NCBI RefSeq assembly: GCF_018320785.1
Contig: NC_054869.1
Span: 43,427,789-43,491,788, forward strand
Reading direction: 5' to 3'
Length of the DNA: 64,000 bases
From: Cheilinus undulatus
Lineage: Eukaryota > Chordata > Actinopteri > Labriformes > Labridae
Numbering within the stretch: position 1 is the first letter of the stretch; each line of letters begins with the position of its first letter. The notes beneath the pieces are model-generated. The model ran no database searches, had not been told where the DNA came from, and was given only the letters and a program-made list of their open reading frames with translations. A program made the translations under genes and the position numbers. Positions 50,710-62,989 of the stretch are shown in pieces.

Positions 50710-51479
50710 ATCATTTTTATTTATCTATTTTCGTGCCTCCATGCTGGTGATAGCTGAGGCCAGAGGTATTATGGTTTAAGGTCTACTGTCTGTTTTGGCT
50801 ATTCTTGTGAATGCGATCTCAAGAACACTTAGATTGATTTAAAATAAAAAAATCTGAATGAATTCATATCAAAGTGTTAATCTGACAGTATTTCATATCA
50901 AGCTGTTAAATGCATTACTTGTTGTAACATGTTATATGGTTAGCTGCTTGGTCGTTTGCACATTGCTACACTATTTCTTGGAAATCTGCCATAATAAGGT
51001 CTGTTTTTTCAGCATACTCACAGCACAGTATATCACAGAGATTTCCCCAGGTGTGAATGGACTTTAAGCTGACATACCTCTGTAACCATATAGTGCATTC
51101 AGACCCCTTAACTTTTGTCAGTCTTGTTATGTTGCAGCTTGATGTTGACCGCCGAGGTCAGTCCTACACATGGGTCTTTATGTGTCTGCCTGACTGACTG
51201 AGTCAAGAGTACTTTGATGCAGACAAGATGGCTGACATACATCCAATCCATACCATATTCATCCGTACGTCTAAGGTTAGGCTTAGGCATTAAAACCTGA
51301 GTGATTAGGTTCAGGGGAAGGTGTTATATTTGAGATCCAGCACCAAGGGTTAGGCATAGCTGCGAAAAAGACTGACAAACACTGGCAACTGAGTCCAACA
51401 CGAAGAAGAAACTTCCGCTTGGGACTTCCAGCATGGATTGGATGTATAGCGACGCCCATGTCGGCCATCTTGACTGCAG

Positions 51480-53650
51480 TTGGGTCCCTCTCGACTGAGT
51501 GACTAACTGACTGAGTGACAATACTTTCAGAGCAATACAGAGTGGCGTCAGTGGAGGAGTAGTGATATCTAGTGGCAGTCCATGGAGCATAGTGGACCTC
51601 CACTGACGCCATGCTCTGTTAACTCTGCAAAGCATACGGGTTTGCCAGACTCCACGTCTGTCATCAGGCAAATCTGTCTTGAAAAGCTCCAGTCCACCAC
51701 GATGGTGCGGAACTGAACACTGTTCAGAACAATCAGCGTCTCTTAAGGAGAAGACGGCAGTAGCGATGGGTGGGGTTTAGTTGTATTAAAAGTAGTGCTG
51801 TCAATTGATTAAAAAAACTTATTTGATTAATCATGATTAATCACAGCATTTCTTTAGTTTTAGTCATTTTTAGATTTTTAAACGTTCTTATTATTATGTG
51901 TTTATTTTCATTATTTTAACTTTATGTACAGCACGTTGAAAACCTTTTTAACTAAAAAAAAGATTTTTATTCTTTTTATTATTACTATAATTATCTTTAA
52001 ATTCACATTTAAAATACTACCATTTACTTTTATTTTTGGTTGAGATAAATTAGTTCAAGTATGGTGTTTAAGTGAAGAAATACATAAACAAACTAGAGTT
52101 TTTAAACTTATTTGTGGTTTGTACATCAGAGTGTCTTAATTCACTGAGCAATAATATCTATAAACTGCAAATGAGCCCAGCAGACAAACACATCAGGTAT
52201 AAAATAGCTTCTGCTGTAAAGTGTATAATCAGGTGTGCTGTTACCCTGAGGTAGCTCAAGTTGCTGACTGATGTCCAGTGGTCTCTTGTCAGTGTAATAA
52301 ATGTAGCTCGGGCCAGCTGCTCCACTTTAGTTGCCTATTAAGCTGTCGTACAGTTCACAGATTCTTGAGACAGTAGTTCTCGTAGGTGTTTTGTGGTACG
52401 GGTCATCCGAGGCGACCCGGATGATGTCTTGAAGCCCCTTGTCGTCAACGATGTAGATGGTCTGCAGTCCCTGGCGACCCATTAGCGATTGCATCAATCA
52501 GCTTAGATGTTGTCGTTTTGGGGATAAATCCAGGTCTGCTGGACTGCGCCGGTGTAGCTTGGCGTTATGGTGTGATCCCATGTTGTTGTTGGCATCTTTG
52601 CTAAAATTAGCAACATTAGCTTTCATGGCTTGATCCCGTGTTGTTGTTAGCGTCTTTGCTAAAATTAGCAACAATGCGTTTTGCCGCGAGGTGGTACTTC
52701 AGACTCGTTGTGCTTTGGTGTAAAGACAGTTCATCCCTGCAGTATGTACATACAATTTTTGTTTCATCCAGACTTCCATTAGGCAGCTTTTTAAAACGAA
52801 ATTTGCCGTGAAACAGACCTGGGTCTGTCTCATCAATTCTGGCTGTGTTTGACCCGCCTTTAAGCTTTTCACCCCAGGGGCGTAAACATCTGCGCAGGAG
52901 GACTACGGGAGGAAGTTGTGGTCAAATTTAGTCATATGATTAAATTCCGTTATTATTTTTCTAACACTTTAGGCTTTCCAGATTAATCACGAGCGTTAAT
53001 GCGTTACTATTAACAGGCCTAATTAAAAGCTGTTCCAATGACTGCCTCCAGTGTAGTGATTACCTCACCACTTTAGCGGATGTAGCTTTAACATAGCATC
53101 AGTTTCACTAGAACTGGACCACAATTCTGTATGAAATAATGAATAAAAACAACACTGAAAGCATCTCATGATGTGAAAGATGTTTTTTGCTCTTCTGGTG
53201 TCCTGCTTCAGCATGACTGTGATATTTACGGGGTTAAAGGGTTGATCATGTGTCCAATGGCGGCTTCCTCAGTGGCGATTAGCTCGGATGTAGCTGTAGT
53301 AAAGCAGCAATTTAATGGAACTGAACCAGGTTTCCTTTTAAAACAAGAGCAAAGAGCCACACTGAAAGCTTGTCTTGGCAGAGAAGGCGTTTATTTGCAC
53401 ACCTCCTATCCAGCCTTGGCATCAATTTTATTCACCCAGTAGCTCTGCCATTAACAGTCCACAGGAGCTGTCAGCTCAGAGTAGCACATGGACTCAAAGT
53501 CATTTCTGTTGCTCTGATTGAATATGACAGACAGAATAATCCTCCAATCACCTTCCAAGAATTTTTTTGAAAATTCCTCCCCTCCAAAAAACTTTCTATG
53601 GGAGCATTCCCAGATGAATGTGAAATATACGCATGCAATGGATATTTGAA
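51480..53650 (+). repeat. R-family repeat (copy C) split by a hAT insertion
   Basis: The left part 51480-51792 matches copies B and F. The right part 53030-53650 resumes with ATGACTGCCTCCAGTGTAGT and continues through ATGGCGGCTTCCTCAGTGGC to the frame encoding LLKQEQRATLKACLGREG. It ends in the family's 3' block TTGCTCTGATTGAATATGAC. The two parts are separated by the nested element at 51793-53021. Confidence 0.65.
51793..53021. mobile_element. Nested hAT-like element with 8-bp duplication
   Basis: The ends TAGTGCTGTCAATTGATT and ATTAACAGGCCTA are short imperfect inverted repeats. ATTAAAAG occurs immediately outside both ends (51785-51792 and 53022-53029), a perfect 8-bp duplication as hAT transposases make. 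Subterminal TTAATCATGATTAATCAC and AGATTAATCACGAGCG are characteristic of a common fish MITE. No transposase is present. Confidence 0.8.
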
Positions 53651-53699
53651 ACAGTCTATCAACCAAATCCTGAGTCCCAGAACAGAAAGTCAACAGTCA

Positions 53700-54119
53700 G
53701 AACATCTACCACTCAATTTATCTTCCTCTAATAACTTAAATCTACCTTTAGAAAGGTACTAAGAGACCAGATCATCAAGACACAAGGTCTCCTGTAGCAG
53801 ATTCCAGGCTTTAGGAGCAGCTCTTACCCAGAGACATAGTGATAGAGAAGACAGGTTCAGGGACATTTTCCTCAACCCTAAACATCATGAGTTTGATTTT
53901 ATCAGGACTCAGAGACAATTTTCACTCATGCAGAGTGCCCAGTAACATATCAAAGGCTTCTCTTGAGCGACAGAGAGCCTGATGCTGAGTAGGAGCGCAG
54001 CAATAAATGAGTGTTACCCGCATACAGATGAACATTTGCATGTGGTACATGGGGACTGATGCTGTTGAAATAAAGTGTAAATACCAGCGTCCCAAGACTG
54101 AGTCCTGAGATACTCTGTT
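53700..54119 (-). mobile_element. LINE reverse-transcriptase fragment
   Basis: The minus strand reads about LYFNSISPHVPHANVHLYAGN, resembling the RT palm segment before a decayed YADD, then a VLNPDKTKLMMF-like stretch with stops. It belongs to an L2/Rex-type LINE relic. Confidence 0.5.
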
Positions 54120-54249
54120 TTTAAGGGGATATCTCAGTGTTTTTGAAGTTGAGTTATATTAGGTACCAAGCAGTAAAAGTGGCATTAGCCTACAGTGATT
54201 TCAGTGAGCATTGCTCCTTTAACCCTCATGCCCTCCTAGAGTAACCTGA

Positions 54250-54800
54250 AACACCAGATGGATGTGTTTCACACATCCATCTGGGAAACCTTCAATAAGT
54301 GTTAGGGAAAGGGCATAGGCTTTGAAAAAAAAAAGCTGTGTGATTGGATGAACGTTCTGTCATATCTTTACGGGCCAATCAGAGCAACAAAGCACATGAC
54401 ATAGCCACGACCGAGGTGCACGTGCGCAGCTACCAAGGAGTAACGCAAACCATGGCGACTATAGACATGTCAGTACACGACTTTTGTCATTTTTTATGAA
54501 GGAAACAACTCAATGCTGTTCTTTGCTCTTCTTTTAACAAAGAAATTTTGTCAAGTTCTGATAAAACCAGTGCTTTAGTAGTATCCACGCTAATGTCTTC
54601 TGCCATAATTGCACCGGCTTCTTGTTGCTGCTTGCTTACGTAACGACTCTGCCACACCAGAAAGTACTGCCCCTCATTGCTGATTGGTCCTGTCACTTTC
54701 TTACCAGGCCCAAATGGTTCAGACGGGAGCTTTGCAAGGTGGATTCACCAGTGAGAAACATGGAAACAGGCGTATCCATCTGCTTTGCAAGGTTACTCCT
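54250..54800 (-). repeat. R-family repeat (copy D), minus, nested
   Basis: It matches copy A throughout. The minus-strand frame 54696-54487 includes SELDKISLLKEEQRTALSCF and stops at LHKK, just where a RecQ-type helicase would continue towards its Walker A motif. The outer end carries CAGATGGATGTGTTTCAC. Confidence 0.65.
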
Positions 54801-55376
54801 AGAGCCCTTCTAGGGCTTTTTAATTGTATTTTTTGCTTTACTTTGTCAGTTATGCTGCTAAGATAATGATATTTGACAAAGATGTTCATTTTTTAATGAT
54901 TTTTGGAATTTTAGCATCCACTCTGTGTTGACAGAATTTTCCACTGTAGACAAAAAACTCACAGTCTCCCTCCTGGAGCCCTTTAAGGCCACATGGTATT
55001 TACAATAGGTTTCATTATATGGAGAAAATGCTACTTTTAGGGTTATAGCAATTTAGGGGGTTAAAAACCAAGATTATCCATTTGAAAATGGCCTCTTTGT
55101 ATATCTATATATGATTGAGCATTCAAGGTGTGTGCGTGTGCGTGTGTGTTTGCGTGCAAGAGAGATGTGGTCTGTGTAATCAGTGGTGCTCAGTGCATTT
55201 TCTTTGATTTGAAGATAAAAGGTGATTAAAAATCCCTCTATATCAACATGATCTTTGCAACCATGTCTAAATTATGAATAAAAGTTTTGAAAAACAAGAA
55301 GCAGCCAATCCCTGCAGAGCAGAGTGTAAACAATACAGCAATGTGCGACCACCTGTTTATGCAGGTGCACCTGCTA

Positions 55377-55812
55377 AAAAGTGGCATTATGTAAATAAAC
55401 TGGCATTTATAGGGTTAAATTATGAAAATGAATTCACATTTTCTATACATGATGAGGAATAGAGTAAAGGATCAAAAAAGGTTCTTTCTTTCATGTTTAA
55501 TATTTTTAAATATATCCAATGTCCTAAAAGGGCTTTAAGAGGGAAAGTGCGATTTTTTTTTTTTTTTTTTTTTGTATTTTTTGTAATTGCACAAAATGTA
55601 ATAATCTGTCAAAATCAGTGTTGCTGCTAATCACTGACATATCACAGACTGATAATCCCTGCATCAAAAAAATCACTTTGCATTCATCAAATAGAAAACA
55701 ATTCATTTTTTGTGTAAAAAAAGTGGCATTATGTAAATAAATTGACATTTAAAGGGTTATAATTATGAAAATGAGGTTACATTTACTATACATGATGAGG
55801 ACTGGAATTAAG
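55377..55812. repeat. Pair of ~90-bp direct repeats
   Basis: 55377-55465 and 55718-55808 both read AAGTGGCATTATGTAAATAA, then AGGGTTA, ATTATGAAAATGA and ACTATACATGATGAGGA or a close variant. They lie inside the TTAA element, with a 21-bp T run between them at 55554-55574. Confidence 0.7.
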
Positions 55813-55884
55813 GAATGTGTGTTTCTTTTTTTTTTTAAGGGGGGCCTGAGGGATAAGCAGGACTTGCTGGTTGTACTCACTACT

Positions 55885-56050
55885 GAACATTTTTGAAGCG
55901 TTTTGTTTAATACCCAGAGAGTTGTGTTTTTGTCACTATTTTGCAATGCAAGAACACATAACCAGAACCCAAAGCCTGCATTGCAAAATAGTGACAAAAA
56001 CACAGAGGCTTTCTGGGTAAAAATAAAATGCTACAAAAGTTTTCAATAGG
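55885..56050. repeat. Foldback sequence with 28-bp perfect stem
   Basis: 55923-55950 and 55977-56004 are perfectly complementary over 28 bp, with a 26-bp loop. Weaker pairing (ACCCAGA with TCTGGGT, then T-rich with A-rich arms) extends the stem outward on both sides. Confidence 0.85.
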
Positions 56051-56794
56051 GCATTCCTTTCAGTCAACATTGTTTTGAGGCCCATTTTTACCAAAAACTA
56101 CTTAAATTTCACTGAGAAACTGTACCCTCTGTTATACTGTATAGCTTTGCTTCCTGGCCAGTTCAACTGGCAAGTTCTTCTTAAAGGAGCAATGCTCACT
56201 AAAATCATTGAAAGCTAATGACATTTCTACTGCTAGGTACTTCAAACAGCCCAACTTCCAAAATATTAAAACATCCCTTTAATATGTCTGTTTTAAACTG
56301 ATATGGCCCAGAGTATTAAAGTAGCTACTGCACAGGATATTTACTCACAACTTTGTGACATCACAACACTATTCATAAACCATACATGTGCATTGCTCTA
56401 GAATGCTTGTATTTTATTTTAAATTTAGTACATTTTCTTTTAGGAATTTAAGTTAGATATTAGGCTATTAACTTTTATGTTGATTTTTATTCTGCATCTT
56501 TTTGGTTTTGTTTTCTTCTTTATTTGTCTCAAGTTTAACACACCACAGGTTATACCAACAACTAAAACTGAAAAACTAAATGGAACAAACTGTAAGCTAC
56601 ACTTTCTATTAAAAGAAATAAATGACAGAAACCTAGAATTATAAATCCAGGGTGTTATGCTCCTTTTTCACCAATGAACTGAATCTGTACCAAACTGTGA
56701 CCCCAAAACACAGGTAACTGTGACCTCCATGAACTATTACACCCCTACTAAGTAGCTTTTTAAGAGGTGTGTAAAAGTGGAATCCAGCCTGGTG

Positions 56795-56882
56795 CTCCTT
56801 TCCTGCACTGCCTTCTGGGTCATCGTCTCCTGTTTCTGACTCTTTACTGTCCTATCTAAATAAAGGCATAAAATAACACTGT
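56795..56882 (+). mobile_element. SINE 3' tail fragment
   Basis: CTGCACTGCCTTCTGGGTCA followed by TAAATAAAGGCATAAAA matches the 3' part of the SINE at 20838-21005. The tRNA-like head is missing. Confidence 0.55.
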
Positions 56883-56999
56883 AGGCCAGGTGATGTATGT
56901 AAGGGATACTTTCAGTTCTTCTGGTTTGTGTGAGAGTGACTGATATTCTTAGATAGAGAAAAGATATTTCTTCTTTTAAATCTCCCCCGACGATCAAAT

Positions 57000-57490
57000 C
57001 AGCCAACTAGTAGATGAGGAAAAAGGCAAAGCTGTCATCTCTTAGTCCGAGGATGTCAAAGTATCTCCAAGGACAGAGGGAGTCTGAGAGAGAGAAGAGG
57101 AGATGTAGTAGGAAGCAGAATAAAGAAAAAGAGAGTAAAAGAAAGAGAGAAGGGGGGGAGAAAAAGATGGAAATAAGTCCTAAAAAAGCATCTTCTGAAG
57201 CTTTCCCCTTGGGACATTCATCCTCTCCAGAACAGCCTCCATCGACCCCCACACCCAATTCCTCTCTACGTCTCCTGCCAGCACCCACAACTTAACTCTG
57301 CACCGGTTTGCACTTCAATGCAGTCGACAAGCCACTACCTGTGAAAGCAATTACTCATACAGAGAGAGACCGGGAGAAAGGGAGGAAAGGTGGGAGGGAC
57401 AGAGGAGCCGGAAATCATGCCTTCAGGCTCTGTCTGTGTGAAGAGAGAGAAAATAGCGCCCGCATAAATATTAACTGTGGAAGCCAGGGG
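57000..57490. repeat. Purine-rich low-complexity tract
   Basis: Long GA-rich runs (57085-57170 and 57360-57410) alternate with ordinary sequence. The plus-strand frame from 57014 is Lys/Glu/Ser/Arg-rich only because of base composition. No splice or homology support was seen. Confidence 0.5.
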
Positions 57491-57599
57491 AGGGGGGATT
57501 TCAACAGAATTTAAACTGGCACACACATCCTGAAGTATGCACTTGTGGAATGTGCAAGAACTTATACACACTCATTTACAGGCTGCAAGCACTCACAGG

Positions 57600-59430
57600 C
57601 TCCATACTACACATTAGGGGTGGGACAAAATATTGATACAGCAGTGCATCGCCATCCTGACTCATGTAACACAATTATCCTATTGCTGGTGCCAAAAATT
57701 TTTAATTATGTTTAGCAAAATAGGGTGCTATACACCAATGTCTCTCACAATCTTGACTCACTTTATGATTGCTTAAGGTGGCATTTCTATCATCGATGAG
57801 GAGAGCGTTTACAGAGGTTAAAATTATTCTTATGGTGGTAGCAATCATTTATCATTCATTGTTCAGGATCACTGTATCACAGTGTTCTCATCATGGCCCA
57901 CGGATTGAGTATTGTACTCCTTATCATAAAGCATTGCATCATTACATTTTGTATTGTGTAGGAGATTGTGCAGGGATGATCAACTTTGGTTGCCAAGAGG
58001 GCCGCTTGAATTTTATTGTTATTGCCAGAGGGCCACATTGTTACAGATTGTTGGTTATTCTCAGTTTAAACTCTTTTATTACTTATAATTCAGTGAAAGG
58101 AAGAATATGTTCCATTTCTGATAATTTGTCATAGCTACATTCAGGTTTTTGAACTCAGGTGCAAATAGAAATAGTTGATTTAGCGAGAAACAGAATTAAA
58201 TCAATTTCAAGCTGCTTTTTGAATGCAGAGAATGTGGTAGTTACTTATTTTACTTGCATATATATATATTTTGCAAGTGTATTTAGAGATGCATGTAAAA
58301 AGTTGTGCAGGAAACACTTGAAGCGAATAGAATCTGCTAAATAAAATAAAGAAAAAAAATATTTAAAAAAATCAAAGGAATAGAAAAAAATAAATGTAAA
58401 ATGATAAAGAAAAGTCTAATTAAAATAAAATTAATACAAATAAAAATGAAAAGAAAATTTAAAAAATGTAGAAGTTAATAAGTTAATTTCTTTTAAAAAT
58501 CATTAAACTAAAATATATCAAAATGAATAAAGATATATAAAAATAATATTTAAATTAAACATTAGAATGAAAATGTCAAGAGAATTTAGAAACAAGTTTG
58601 AAATTGTGCAATCAAATAATGATTAAAAAATAAAAAGAACTGACAATATACCAGTTCTTTAGAGAAATGTTTCTGTTTTCATGTTTTCATGGCAGATTTT
58701 GTCCTGTTTCTTAAAATGTATCATTTCTTTGTATTTGAAACTGACTTTGGAATTGAGTGGGGTAGAGGGCCACATGTGGCCACCAGTTCCCAAGCCTGGG
58801 ACAGTGTAAGGTGTCGTTTATTATATCACATCCTATTCATTTGTGTTGTGGATCAGTGTGTAACAGTAACCACAGTATTATGTATTGTGTCATATTGTAT
58901 CCATCGTATTGTAACGCATGTCCTGTATCATATAAACTCTAACCCCATCATTAATGTATAAGTGTCATGTTAAGGTAGTGTTATTTGTAATGGCAGTGTT
59001 ATCTCCAGTCATGTTGTATTGTTTTGTTACATTTGGCCCTTAGTTATGGGTCATGATATTATTGTAACTGTGGACCATGTATTTCTTAGTATAAGGTTAT
59101 TAATTAATTAATTAATTGTATCATATTGTACTGTCTTTTCTTTTAGTTTCGTGTCGTATCATATTGTGTCTTATCCTATCTATTGCATCATACTGATCAT
59201 TAATTTACCCTGTGACTACCAGTCCTAATCATTACAGAATCAAATGATTGTGCTATTACGGTTAAAGTAGGCCAAAAATTATATATCATATCAGATTATG
59301 ATGCATCTTACCTCATCTGTATACTATCACATCGTATCCTGTTGAATCCCATCGTATTGCTTGTGTGGTATCCTATCCTGTCTCGTTCTGTTACGTCATG
59401 CTGTGTCAGAGCTTATCGTATCATATTTTA
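57600..59430. repeat. TATCATATTGTATC-type degenerate repeats, with A-rich tract and MITE
   Basis: Variants of ATTGTATCATATCGTATCC recur at 57900-57960 and 58800-59420 (also near 38570-38680). Between them lie a repeat with GGATGATCAACTTTGGTTGC and GGCCACCAGTTCCCAAGCCT ends (57965-58805) and an A-rich low-complexity tract (58330-58640). A (TTAA)n run sits at 59098-59117. Confidence 0.5.
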
Positions 59431-60277
59431 TTTTACCCTTTTACCTTTACAAATGTGCAAAATCTAAATAGCCCAATAAAAACCTGGAAACACCTGATTT
59501 TCGAAAAACCTCTTAAATATCGCTCAAAAGTTTTTTCGCTCTCATGACGAGGTTCTTCAGACATTTCAATATAGAAATATATCGCAAAAGTGCAATGGAA
59601 CCACTTTATATGCATTTACAAGTCACAGGACATGACGTACGGTGTCACATGAACAGTTCACTTCATGACAACATGTCGTGATATTTGTAGACAGAAGAGG
59701 AGACAAGACTTTTCTTACATACTTATACCCTTATACGTAGCTTTTGCCATACATACGGACTTTGCCCCTGAATCATCATCCGTTGCCTTCATCTTTTGTT
59801 CAAAATTATCAAGGCAACCATTGTGGATGTAACTGTAACCGTACCAACACGCAACAGGTTTTGAGGATCCAGCTTCCTTCACGCAAGATGAGATTTCAAG
59901 AGGATTGCGAGATTCATGCCAAAAACTCCCTTCAGTGGAACACATCCAAAGTGAATTGTACTTGTCGAAATTTCAGAAATATTGCTTTAATTTTGCGAAA
60001 AACTGTACTGGAGACGCAGCTGGTGACAATTTGGGGTCATGGTTCAGTACACAGAGTTACACGACGAATATGTCTGATCCATTGAAAAGATTGAAAGTAA
60101 ACAAATGTTACGGTATTTACCCACTAATCTTGGTGGCAATGGTATCAATATGTTTTGAATCATAACAGTACTTATATGGTATATTGTATCTTTTTATTTA
60201 GTTTTTACTTTGTTTTTTGTGTATTCTTTACTGCTTATTTTATCACATTATGTCATGTCATTATCACTTTATTATTA

Positions 60278-62260
60278 GGGCCCGAGCACCTAATTGTATT
60301 CGCTAGGATTATTTTACTTGCGCATTTGCCGTCATTGCATGGACTTTTGAGACCCTTAACATTTCTGAATTCATGGGAAACTTTGCACGTACATCCGGTC
60401 TCGTGAAATTTTTATGTTTTTTGGGTCTCAATCATGAAAATTCAGAATTGCAAAAATAGGGCCCCCTAAAAATTTTCAAAGTTAAAAGCCCTCTCCTTTG
60501 ACTTTGTCGTAGATTCATGAAATTTTGTGTGCAGTTGCAGCTTGGGGAGATCTACAAAAAAGCCTCTAAGGCCTACACTCTATCTCCAACAGGAAATCCG
60601 ATATTTTGAATAAATATGCAAAAAAGGGGCCGTTTTTGGCTTTTTCCAGGGGTCATATCTAGATTAACTCCTCTGAGGGATTTCATCCGATCGACTTGTA
60701 CTTCGGCACAGAGCTACATGAGACATGAATGAAAAGTTATTCAGGGTTTTCTCATTAGTCAAAAGGTGTGGCCATGGCGAGTCCTCAAATTTGCATATTT
60801 CTTTGGTAAACAGGAAGTAGTTTATAACTCAGCTGTGCATTGTTTGATAGTCATGGCCTGCACCCATTCATATGGTCAGATTTTTTACAGATCAAAGTGC
60901 CACCTAGTGGTGACAGGAAATGTCAAGGTTTAATAGTGCAAGCTACAGTTAAAAAACTATCCAAGATATCCACTTCAAATTTGTGTCAGGAAGGACTAAA
61001 GAAGTCGATTAAGCTTTGTGAAAAATAAAACTGACTTTTCGTCAGAGGGCGTGGCCTCGGCAGGGCGACAAAGTCAAGAGTCGCCATTTTGTCTTGCCAA
61101 AATTGTTTAAACAGTCATAACTCTAGTATACATGGTCATATCTGAGACAAATTTAATGTGCTTGATAGCAGTCCAGGCCAGAACACATCCATACTTGAAA
61201 TTTTGAAAATTGTACAGCGCCACCCTCTGGCAACAGAAAGTCACTACTCCTGAATTTCACATCACAGTACCTACATGGCTGGACAAATCATTCTGAAATT
61301 CACTCAGGCAGTTCCCAAGGAGTTGGCCTTACACCTAACAGTGGTCAAAGATCTACGTTAAAGGGCATGGCCATAGCAATTTTTTGTTTGCCATGAAACA
61401 GGAAGTAGATTTTTTAAATGGTTATAATACATCTAGAGCAATGAAACTTGACAAAAAAAATCTCATTGGCAATCTGAGATTAATGATATTCATTTTGTAG
61501 GTGGGCATGGCCGATTGGCTCAGTGGTGCCCCCTAGAACATTTCAAAAATTCGGCTCCCCCAGCAGGTTTAACCTAGGATTTTGAACATGTGTGGGCAGA
61601 TGTGTCATGTCATGACAAAAAAAATCCTCTTGGACCCATATCATAAGTCAAACAGGAAGTCAGCCATGTTGAATTTTTTGGTAGAACAAGCCATATTTTA
61701 GGGGTTGTATTTGAATGAACTCGTCTAAGGGCATTCATCCAAACTACTTGATCTTTGGTGTAGAGCAAGAAGAGAGGTCTTAGGTCCAAAGTTATTCGGG
61801 ATTTTCTCATTAGTCGAAAGGTGTGGCCATGGTGGCCCCTTCAATTGAAATGCTTCATCATTTGATAAAAGTGGCTGATGCTCATAAAAAAATTCCCATT
61901 TATTACAAGATTAGCCAAATCCTTCTGAAATTAGCCCAGGCACACTCCTCAATGTTGGTATTGCTCAAATTTAAAGGTCAAGTCCTTACCTAAAATGGTG
62001 TGCGGTGACAATTTTTCATTCGCTATGAACAGGAAGTAGAATTATCTAGTGCTTACGAAACTTGGCAGAAAACACCCAGTAGCAAAATGAGATGATTGAT
62101 AGGATGATTGTCGGTGGGCGTGGCTTTTTGGCCCAGTAACGCCCCCTACAGTAATTTGAAAATTCAGCCCCTGCAGCAGGATTCTCTGAGGATATTAAAA
62201 ATTCTTGAGCTTATACATCATTTTAAGTTCTACAAAAAAGACTTTGGACCCATACCATAA
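60278..62260. mobile_element. Large modular non-coding repeat (GGGCCCGAGCACC type)
   Basis: It starts GGGCCCGAGCACC, a familiar end of a widespread fish element. Internal modules recur: TTCTCATTAGTCAAAAGGTG at 60750 and 61806; AACAGGAAGTAGA at 61398 and 62029; GTGGGCATGGCC... and GTGGGCGTGGCT... at 61501 and 62114. No opposite end (GGTGCTCGGGCCC) was seen. No coding frame. Confidence 0.6.
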
Positions 62261-62732
62261 AACAAACAGAAAGTCTGCCATTTTTATTTTTGTGGTCAAA
62301 AAGCAGCACATTTAGCATAATTATCACTACAACTATTTTTACACAAAAACTATCCTCTGAAAACAGAATCCCTTTTTTTTGTTTGTTTTGTTTTGGTTGT
62401 TTTTTTTTTTTAAGGTTTTGTGTTTCAATGTCAAGCAGATCCACTAATGTGCCTGAAACTGCTGTAGTATGCATGCCAGGCCAGTAGTTGGCAGTGTGAC
62501 TGACAATGAAACACATGCATGCACACCTTTCCTTCCTCCTTGTGGTGTCAACAGACAAACATGGCTGACACACAAATGTTTGTGTGGACAGATGAAGTCG
62601 GGTTGCTTCCTAGTGACAGTCAACCACAAAATAAACAGATATTTAAAAAATGGGAACATATAAACATTGGCAGGAAGTGAGCAGCACAAACAAACAGCAC
62701 ATTTTTGTGTGGTCTGTGCAGCACCAGGCCAA

Positions 62733-62808
62733 GATGACGGGCTACATGCAGAACACGGAGCAGAAGAAGAGAAGAAGACGAGCAGAGGATGCTGGACGAT
62801 CTCACAAA
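62733..62808 (+). other. Short ORF with consensus donor
   Basis: From the ATG at 62733 a basic peptide of about 25 residues (MTGYMQNTEQKKRRRRAED...) runs into CACAAA then GTAAGT. It could be a first exon or chance sequence inside a repeat. I do not recognise it. Confidence 0.15.
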
Positions 62809-62989
62809 GTAAGTCTGACTGTTTAAAATCAAACTACATTTTTAAAGATGTTAGAGACCACAGACATAAGAAGAAACACATGGCATGAGATATTTGAATC
62901 AAAGTCTGCAGTAAAATAAGTATACAAATTATTCAGACCAGTGTTACTGAAAACTGCTCAACCAAAGAGCCAAATTGATGAAAAATACC

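Larger units (their letters stand above)
54125..56278. mobile_element. 2.15-kb TTAA-target element
   Basis: TTAA lies at 54121-54124 and 56279-56282. The terminal ~100 bp are inverted repeats: GGGGATATCTCAGTG..., GCAGTAAAAGTGGCATTAGC and GAGCATTGCTCCTTTAA on the left, their complements on the right. The outer bases resemble the MITE at 13421. Inside are an R-family copy, two ~90-bp direct repeats and a foldback sequence. No transposase was seen. Confidence 0.75.

Noticed and set aside
57014..57295. 93-codon Lys/Glu/Arg-rich frame
   Set aside because: Composition is explained by the GA-rich tract; no other coding evidence.
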